Below, piece after piece: positions 41,743-46,976 of a stretch of DNA of 46,976 nt. The notes under the pieces are model-generated. The model was not told the DNA's origin, ran no database searches, and saw nothing but the letters and a program-made list of their open reading frames with translations. The stretch spans positions 1 through 46,976 of the forward strand of contig JAJZLV010000131.1 of NCBI GenBank assembly GCA_021803215.1, given 5' to 3'. The number at the start of each line of letters is the position of its first letter. The stretch's first letter is position 1. The position numbers were made by a program, and so were the translations under genes. The stretch is from Actinomycetes bacterium. Lineage in GTDB: Bacteria > Actinomycetota > Acidimicrobiia > Acidimicrobiales > Bog-793.

Positions 41743-43515
41743 GTGTTCGACAAGGTGCTCATCGCCAACCGGGGCGAGATCGCCGTGCGCGTCATCCGTA
41801 CCTGCAGGGAGCTCGGGATCGCCACCGTGGCCGTCTACTCCGAGCTCGACCGGGACGCTCTTCACGTCAGGTTGGCCGACGAGGCCTACGCCCTCGGAGG
41901 TCAGACGGCCGCCGAGAGCTACCTGAACACGCCTGCCATCTTGGAGGCGATCCAAAAGAGCGGGGCGGACGCCGTCCACCCGGGGTACGGCTTCTTCTCC
42001 GAGAACGCCGACTTCGCCCGGGCCGTCGCCGGGGCCGGTGCCACCTTCATCGGACCACCGCCGGACGCCATCGAGGTGATGGGCGACAAGATCTCCTCCC
42101 GCCTCGCCGCCGAGAAGGCCGGCGTGGCCGGCGTCCCGGGGAGAAGCGAGCCGCTCGAGGACCCGGCCGAGGTGATCGCCTTCGGCGAGGAGCACGGCTG
42201 GCCGGTCGCCATCAAGGCCGCCTTCGGCGGCGGCGGCCGCGGGATGAAGGTCGTCGCCTCGGCGGCCGAGGCGGCCGAGGCGATGGACTCGGCCCAGCGA
42301 GAGGCGACCGCCTACTTCGGAAGGCCAGAGGTCTACCCCGAGAAGTACCTCAGCTGGCCCCGTCACATCGAGATGCAGGTCTTCGCCGACCGCCACGGGA
42401 ACGCCCTTTGGATCGGCGAGCGGGACTGCTCCTACCAGCGCCGGCACCAGAAGCTGATCGAGGAGTCGCCGGCGGCCGACTTCCCAGACGAGATCCGCCG
42501 GGCCATGGGAGAGGCCTCGGTGGCCATCTGCCGCGCCTGCGACTACGAGGGGGCCGGCACGGTCGAGTTCCTCTACGAGGAGGGGCGCTTCTACTTCCTC
42601 GAGATGAACACCCGGCTCCAGGTGGAGCACCCGGTCACCGAGCTCGTGACCGGCCTCGACCTCGTCGCCCTCCAGCTGCGGGTGGCGGCCGGCGAGCCGA
42701 TCGGCCTCACCCAAGAGGAAGTCGTCGCCCGGCGGAACGGGCACGCCATCGAGTGCCGCCTGAACGCCGAGGACCCGGCCGGTGGCCGCTTCCTCCCGAG
42801 CCCGGGACGGATCTCGCTCTTCCGGCCACCCGACGGCTTCGGGACGAGGACCGATGCCGGCTACGAGTCGGGCGACACCGTCAGCCAGTTCTACGACAAC
42901 CTCGTGGCCAAGGTCATCGTCTGGGGCGAGGACCGCGAGACCGCCCGGCGCCGGATGCTGCGGGCACTGGCAGAGACCGTGGTCGACGGCGTCGCCACCA
43001 CCATCCCGGCCCACAAGGCCATCCTGGCCCACGACGACTTCGTGGCGGCGGCCCACTCGACCCGTTGGGTGGAAGAGCGCCTCGACCTCTCGGGGGTCTC
43101 GGCCCCGGCCTCGAGCGCCGGCCGGCCGCCCGACGGCGAGCCGCGGGTGCTCCGCGAGGTCGACGCCGAGGTGGACGGCCGCCGCTACCGGGTGAAGCTC
43201 TGGGTGCCGGACCTCGGCGAGCAGCCGGCCGCCTCGGCCGGCAACGGCACCAGGGCGCCTGCCCGCCCGAAGCGCTCGGCGAGCGGCCCGCTGGCCGCCG
43301 GCGACGGCACGGTGACCGTCCCGATGCAGGGCACCATCGTGAAGGTGATGGTGGCGCAGGGCGATCTCGTCGAGGCAGGACAGACCATCTGCGTCCTGGA
43401 GGCGATGAAGATGGAGAACCCGATCAACGCCGACCGGGCCGGGAGGGTGGCGGAGCTCAGGGTGAAGCCGGGCGACGCCCTCGGCGCCGGTGACGTCGTG
43501 GCGGTGCTCGAGTGA
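41743..43515 (+). CDS. Acetyl-/propionyl-CoA carboxylase alpha chain (biotin carboxylase plus BCCP)
   Basis: The 590-residue chain carboxylates its own biotin for transfer to acyl-CoA by a separate beta subunit. The N-terminal biotin carboxylase (about 1-445) begins [24 protein letters not shown] and has the ATP-grasp loop [24 protein letters not shown], and [16 protein letters not shown]. The C-terminal carrier domain has the biotin site [11 protein letters not shown] with the modified Lys near residue 554. The architecture matches mycobacterial AccA3. GTG 41743 follows GAAGGGGAG. No carboxyltransferase gene is in the window. The adjoining methylmalonyl-CoA-mutase-type gene suggests propionyl-CoA among its substrates. 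Confidence 0.94.
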   Translation: MFDKVLIANRGEIAVRVIRTCRELGIATVAVYSELDRDALHVRLADEAYALGGQTAAESYLNTPAILEAIQKSGADAVHPGYGFFSENADFARAVAGAGATFIGPPPDAIEVMGDKISSRLAAEKAGVAGVPGRSEPLEDPAEVIAFGEEHGWPVAIKAAFGGGGRGMKVVASAAEAAEAMDSAQREATAYFGRPEVYPEKYLSWPRHIEMQVFADRHGNALWIGERDCSYQRRHQKLIEESPAADFPDEIRRAMGEASVAICRACDYEGAGTVEFLYEEGRFYFLEMNTRLQVEHPVTELVTGLDLVALQLRVAAGEPIGLTQEEVVARRNGHAIECRLNAEDPAGGRFLPSPGRISLFRPPDGFGTRTDAGYESGDTVSQFYDNLVAKVIVWGEDRETARRRMLRALAETVVDGVATTIPAHKAILAHDDFVAAAHSTRWVEERLDLSGVSAPASSAGRPPDGEPRVLREVDAEVDGRRYRVKLWVPDLGEQPAASAGNGTRAPARPKRSASGPLAAGDGTVTVPMQGTIVKVMVAQGDLVEAGQTICVLEAMKMENPINADRAGRVAELRVKPGDALGAGDVVAVLE

Positions 43516-44714
43516 GCCCGGACCCCCAGGCGCTGAAGAGGTCGGTGCTCGCCTACCTCGACGGGCGGGCCGGCGACCTGGTGGAGCTCTCCCACCGGGT
43601 GCACGAGAGCCCGGAGATCGGCTTCGAAGAGGAGCGCTCCTCCCGATGGTGCGCCGAGATGCTCGAGCAAGGCGGGCTCGCGGTCGAGATGGGCATCTGC
43701 GACCTGCCGACCGCCTTCTCGGCGGAAGCCGGCTCTGGTCCGCTCACGATCGCCATCTGCTGCGAGTACGACGCCCTGCCCGCCATCGGGCACGCCTGCG
43801 GTCACAACGTCATAGCCTCGGCCGCCGTCGGGGCCGGCCTCGCCCTGGCGCAGCTGGCCGACGACCTCGGCATCACCGTCCGGGTGCTCGGCACGCCCGC
43901 CGAGGAGGGGGGCGGCGGAAAGATCCTCATGCTCGAGCGGGGCGGGTTCGACGGCGTGAACGCAGCCATGATGGTCCACCCGGCCCCGGGCGAGCTCGAC
44001 CGGATGCCCTGTCTCGCCGTCGAGCACTACGACGTCGTCTACCGGGGAAAGGAGGCCCATGCCTCCGGCTACCCCGACAGGGGCATCAACGCGGCGGACG
44101 CCCTCACCGTCGCCCAGGTCGCCATCGGCCTCCTCCGCCAGCAGGCCGAGCCGCTCGACCAGGTCCACGGCATCGTCACCCTCGGAGGGGCGGCCCCAAA
44201 CATCATTCCCGCCCACACCGAGGCGAAGTACTACGTACGAGCTCGCGACCTCGCCCGCCTCGAGAGGTGGTCGCCCCGGGTGAAGGCCTGCTTCGAGGCA
44301 GGGGCCGTCGCGAGCGGGGCCAGCCTCGAGATAGTCCCTCAGGGCCCGACCTACTCGGAGTTCGAGACGGACGAGCAGATGGCCGCCGCCTACGTGGCCA
44401 ACGCCACCCAGCTCGGGCGGCTCTTCCCCGCTCCGGGAGGCCGGTCGCTGAACGCCTCGACCGACATGGCGAACGTCTCTCTCGTCATCCCCTCGATCCA
44501 CCCGATGCTCGGCCTCGACTGCCTGCCGGCCGTCAACCACCAGCCGGAGTTCACGGCCGCCGCCGCCTCGCCGGCGGCCGACAGGGCGGTGCTGGACGGG
44601 GCCGCCGCGATGGCCCTCACCGTCGTCGACCTCGCCCTCGACGCGGCCGAGCGCGAGCGGCTCGGATCGAAGACCTACTCCCACCTGGCCGCCGATCAGC
44701 GAGCCGGCCGGTAG
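43512..44714 (+). CDS. M20 family amidohydrolase (AmiA/AbgB-like)
   Basis: A 400-residue zinc or manganese amidohydrolase of the M20D type with [13 protein letters not shown], the metal-site [19 protein letters not shown] (catalytic Glu and metal ligand), MMVHPAP, a dimerisation domain carrying [22 protein letters not shown], and a late metal-binding HQPEFT. Relatives cleave N-acyl amino acids, p-aminobenzoyl-glutamate or dipeptides. GTG 43512 overlaps the carboxylase stop (GTGA), a pairing comparable to the amiA1/amiB1 genes near accA3 in mycobacteria. Its 3' end overlaps the converging mutase gene by 19 bp. Substrate unknown. Confidence 0.9.
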   Translation: MSPDPQALKRSVLAYLDGRAGDLVELSHRVHESPEIGFEEERSSRWCAEMLEQGGLAVEMGICDLPTAFSAEAGSGPLTIAICCEYDALPAIGHACGHNVIASAAVGAGLALAQLADDLGITVRVLGTPAEEGGGGKILMLERGGFDGVNAAMMVHPAPGELDRMPCLAVEHYDVVYRGKEAHASGYPDRGINAADALTVAQVAIGLLRQQAEPLDQVHGIVTLGGAAPNIIPAHTEAKYYVRARDLARLERWSPRVKACFEAGAVASGASLEIVPQGPTYSEFETDEQMAAAYVANATQLGRLFPAPGGRSLNASTDMANVSLVIPSIHPMLGLDCLPAVNHQPEFTAAAASPAADRAVLDGAAAMALTVVDLALDAAERERLGSKTYSHLAADQRAGR

Positions 44715-46288
44715 ACCCCGAAGGCTCCTCGCAACACCTCTGAGACCTCCCCGAGGGTGGCCTCGGCCTTGAGGGCCCGGCGCATCGGCTCGAGCAGGTT
44801 GCCGGTCTGTCCGGCCGCCTTCCCGAGCTCCTCGAGAGCGCTCGAGACGGCCCCGCCGTCGCGGGCCTGGCGCAGCCTTCGCAACCGCTCGACCTGGGTG
44901 GCCTGCAGCGCCGGGTCGATAGGGAAGACCTCCGGCCCGCCCGGCTCCTCGTCGACGAAGCGGTTCAGACCGACCACGACCCTCTCGCCCGAGTCGACCG
45001 CCCTGGCGTAGGCGTAGGCGGCCTGCTCGATCTCGTCCTGCATGAAGCCCTGCTCGATGGCCGCCACCGCCCCGCCCATCTCGTCGATCCGCTCGAGGTA
45101 CTCGACGGCCCGGCGCTCCACCTCGTCTGTCAGCCACTCCACGTAGTAGGAGCCGGCGAGCGGGTCGACGGTGTCGGTCGCCCCCGACTCGTAGCCGATG
45201 ATCTGCTGGGTGCGGAGCGCCAGCTTGGCCGCCCGGGTGGTCGGAAGGCCGATTGCCTCGTCGAAGCCGTTCGTGTGCAGGCTCTGGGTACCGCCGAGCA
45301 CGGCCGAGAGGGCCTGGGTGGCCACCCGGACGATGTTGTTCTCCGGCTGCTGGGCCGTGAGGGTGGAGCCGCCCGTCTGGGTGTGGAAGCGGAGCCGGAG
45401 AGAACGGGGATCCCTGGCCCCGAAGCGCTCGGACATGATGCGGGCCCACATCCGCCTCGCAGCCCGGAACTTCGCCACCTCCTCGAAGAGGTTGTTGTGG
45501 GCGTTGAAGAAGAAGCTCAAGCGGGGGGCGAAGTCGTCGACCTCGAGGCCGGCCGCCACGGCGGCCTCGACATAGGCGATGCCGTCGGCCAGGGTGAACG
45601 CGAGCTCCTGGACGGCGGTCGAGCCCGCCTCTCTTATGTGGTAGCCCGAGATCGAGATCGTGTTCCAGCCCGGGATCCTCTTCGCGCAGTAGGCGAAGGT
45701 GTCGGTGACCAGTCGCATCGAGGGCCGCGGCGGGTAGATGTAGGTCCCGCGGGCGACGTACTCCTTCAAGATGTCGTTCTGGATGGTGCCGCCGATCTTG
45801 TCCGCTCCGACCCCCCTCTCCTCGGCGACGAGCTCGTAGAGGAGCAAGAGGATGGCCGCCGTGGCATTGATGGTCATCGAGGTCGTCACCTTGTCGAGCG
45901 GCAGCCCGTCGAGCAAGAGGCGCATGTCCTCGATCGAGTCGATGGCGACGCCGACCTTCCCGACCTCCCCCTCGGCTCGGGGGTGATCGGAGTCGTAGCC
46001 CATCTGGGTCGGAAGGTCGAAGGCGCACGAGAGGCCGGTCTGCCCGGCGGCCAGCAGGAACTTGAAGCGCTCGTTGGTGGCCTCGGCCGTCCCGAAGCCG
46101 GCATACTGGCGCATCGTCCAGAGCCGCCCGCGGTACATGTCCTTTTGCACCCCGCGGGTGAAGGGGTACTCACCGGGCTCACCCAGGCGGACGGAGGGTT
46201 CGAAGCCCGCCAGGTCCTGCGGCCCGTAGCAGCGCCGGATCTCGATGCCGGAGTCGGTGCGGCGGGCTTGCTCGCTCTCAGGGGCCAT
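44696..46288 (-). CDS. Methylmalonyl-CoA mutase-type large subunit without B12 domain
   Basis: The 530-residue protein is the acyl-CoA-binding TIM barrel of a B12-dependent acyl-CoA mutase: [84 protein letters not shown], and [19 protein letters not shown]. The Tyr of YAGF, a hallmark of methylmalonyl-CoA specificity (Phe in isobutyryl-CoA mutase), is kept. The B12-binding domain is absent and must come from a separate small subunit, as in split archaeal and actinobacterial forms. The [14 protein letters not shown] form also occurs in isobutyryl/ethylmalonyl mutases, so specificity is open. ATG 46288 has no clear Shine-Dalgarno. Confidence 0.92.
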   Translation of the reverse strand: MAPESEQARRTDSGIEIRRCYGPQDLAGFEPSVRLGEPGEYPFTRGVQKDMYRGRLWTMRQYAGFGTAEATNERFKFLLAAGQTGLSCAFDLPTQMGYDSDHPRAEGEVGKVGVAIDSIEDMRLLLDGLPLDKVTTSMTINATAAILLLLYELVAEERGVGADKIGGTIQNDILKEYVARGTYIYPPRPSMRLVTDTFAYCAKRIPGWNTISISGYHIREAGSTAVQELAFTLADGIAYVEAAVAAGLEVDDFAPRLSFFFNAHNNLFEEVAKFRAARRMWARIMSERFGARDPRSLRLRFHTQTGGSTLTAQQPENNIVRVATQALSAVLGGTQSLHTNGFDEAIGLPTTRAAKLALRTQQIIGYESGATDTVDPLAGSYYVEWLTDEVERRAVEYLERIDEMGGAVAAIEQGFMQDEIEQAAYAYARAVDSGERVVVGLNRFVDEEPGGPEVFPIDPALQATQVERLRRLRQARDGGAVSSALEELGKAAGQTGNLLEPMRRALKAEATLGEVSEVLRGAFGVYRPAR

Positions 46289-46321
46289 GGGGCAAGAGTA
46301 AGGGTCGGTCCGCTCCGAGTG

Positions 46322-46842
46322 TCACACCCGAGCTGAGAGAGCGGTGATCTCTCCCCGACCGACGAGCACGACCGCTCCTCCCACCTCGACCGCCTCGAGC
46401 AGTTCGCCCGAGCCGGTCACTCGAGCCCTGAGCGCCGAGGGCCGCCCGATCTCTTCTCCCTGGGAGAGCTCGACAGCCGCTCCGAATGCGACGACACCGT
46501 GCCGGGCGAGGTGCAAACAGACCGGCCCGGCAGCCGAACCGGTCGCCGGGTCCTCCGGCACCCCGAGGCCAGGACCGAACATGCGCGTCTTGGACCTCGT
46601 CCCCTCACCCGCAAAGCAGCTGGCGCCGACGCCGACATGGAGGGCGAGGGCCCCCATGTCGGGACGGAGAGCCGCCACCGGCTCGGGCTACTCGAGGGCG
46701 ACACAGAGGTGCAGCGCTCCACTCTCGTAGGCCTCGACCGAAAGGACCGCCTCCGAGAGCCCGAGCGCCTCGCCCGCCCGCTCGCAGGGCCGCGGGCGGC
46801 CGACGGGCTCATCCAGCCAAAGGCGGGACCGTCGGGAGAGTC
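46322..46842 (-). pseudogene. Broken PhzF-family gene (N-terminus lost, internal TAG)
   Basis: The C-terminal part (from 46678 down to TGA 46322) encodes ALRPDMGALALHVGV and FGPGLGVPEDPATGSAAGP, a hallmark of PhzF-type isomerase-like proteins. The same frame continues upstream with PhzF-like WLDEPVGRPRPCERAGEAL and EAYESGALHLCVALE but is interrupted by TAG at 46690-46688. Sequence beyond about 46842 turns into trpA on the other strand, so the N-terminal half, with the conserved catalytic Glu region, is missing. The piece could still translate from GTG 46678 as a 118-residue fragment, but function is unlikely. Confidence 0.8.
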
Positions 46843-46976
46843 GACCGGCACCAGGCCGTGGCCGTCTCCCGGGTGGCCGACGGCGCCGTCGTGGGCTCGG
46901 CCCTGGTCCACCGGATGCTCGACGACAAGGGCCCCGAATGGGTGGCGGAGCTGGCGCGGGAGTTCCGCCAGAGCCT
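46843..46976 (+). pseudogene. trpA: 3' part of a tryptophan synthase alpha gene, 5' end missing
   Basis: In the plus frame from CAG 46852 the sequence reads QAVAVSRVADGAVVGSALV, then HRMLDDKGPEWVAELAREF, running off the right edge. ADGxVVGSALV is the phosphate-binding end of TrpA. Everything upstream that should encode the rest of the TIM barrel is replaced by the broken phzF on the opposite strand. Either a rearrangement fused the two remnants or the end of the sequence is chimeric. Confidence 0.65.

Noticed and set aside
39747-43493. A plus-strand open frame of over 1,200 codons antisense to rmlB and birA and out of frame with the carboxylase.
   Set aside because: Arg/Pro/Gly-rich shadow with no recognisable motif, contradicted by well-conserved genes in the other frames.

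Overview
This window is very GC-rich bacterial DNA. The gene content fits an actinobacterium outside the classical mycobacteria and streptomycetes; a member of Acidimicrobiia or a related deep lineage is my best guess, by inference. Support comes from a LexA gene preceded by actinobacterial-type SOS boxes (CGAAC-N4-GTTCG), the F420 genes cofD/cofE, a DUF5719-like protein, and a gene neighbourhood that parallels the mycobacterial sahH - manB - fbiA/fbiB - manC - wbbL - rmlD - birA - accA3 region. I saw no rRNA, tRNA or CRISPR.

Layout. 1-4750: a divergent pair (an unidentified gene running off the left edge and lexA) around three SOS boxes, a short dxr remnant, a PadR regulator coupled to a 14-TM MFS exporter, then about 1 kb of gene-poor DNA holding a TnpB tail. 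4751-7313: dienelactone hydrolase, patatin and MarR genes, with a promoter overlapped by an inverted repeat. 7912-9747: an orphan cytochrome b preceded by two DosR/DevR-like boxes. 9851-16344: a tightly overlapping minus-strand operon hpf-miaA-dapF-hflX-dapC-dapD-dapE, joining most of the succinylase branch of diaminopimelate/lysine synthesis to tRNA modification and ribosome factors. 16719-21520: a second minus-strand operon of a CPBP protease, phosphomannomutase, Trm112-like protein, SIS-type phosphosugar isomerase and an S-adenosylhomocysteinase-like protein. 21618-23690: ftsH. 23824-28490: a DUF5719-like protein and a giant membrane glycosyltransferase. 28590-28961: a small helical protein with its own promoter and terminator. 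29020-40805: a roughly 12-kb, 12-gene minus-strand operon for sugar nucleotides (RmlB, RmlD, ManC, two further SDRs), four glycosyltransferases, a Thr-rich membrane protein, and F420 synthesis (CofD, CofE). 40815-46288: birA, divergent from a biotin-dependent acyl-CoA carboxylase alpha chain coupled to an M20 amidohydrolase, convergent with a methylmalonyl-CoA-mutase-type large subunit. 46322-46976: a broken phzF abutting a 5'-truncated trpA.

Main points of interest: several housekeeping enzymes carry changes at residues normally considered catalytic (AhcY-like, DapD, DapF, RmlB). miaA appears to use a CTG start inside a CTGA overlap. The cytochrome b lacks the usual Qo motif and a Rieske partner, and has hypoxia-type boxes upstream. 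Gene remnants lie near both edges. I did not find a self-evident new defence or mobile system; the strongest candidates for new biology are the active-site variants, the orphan cytochrome b and the unidentified gene sharing the SOS boxes.
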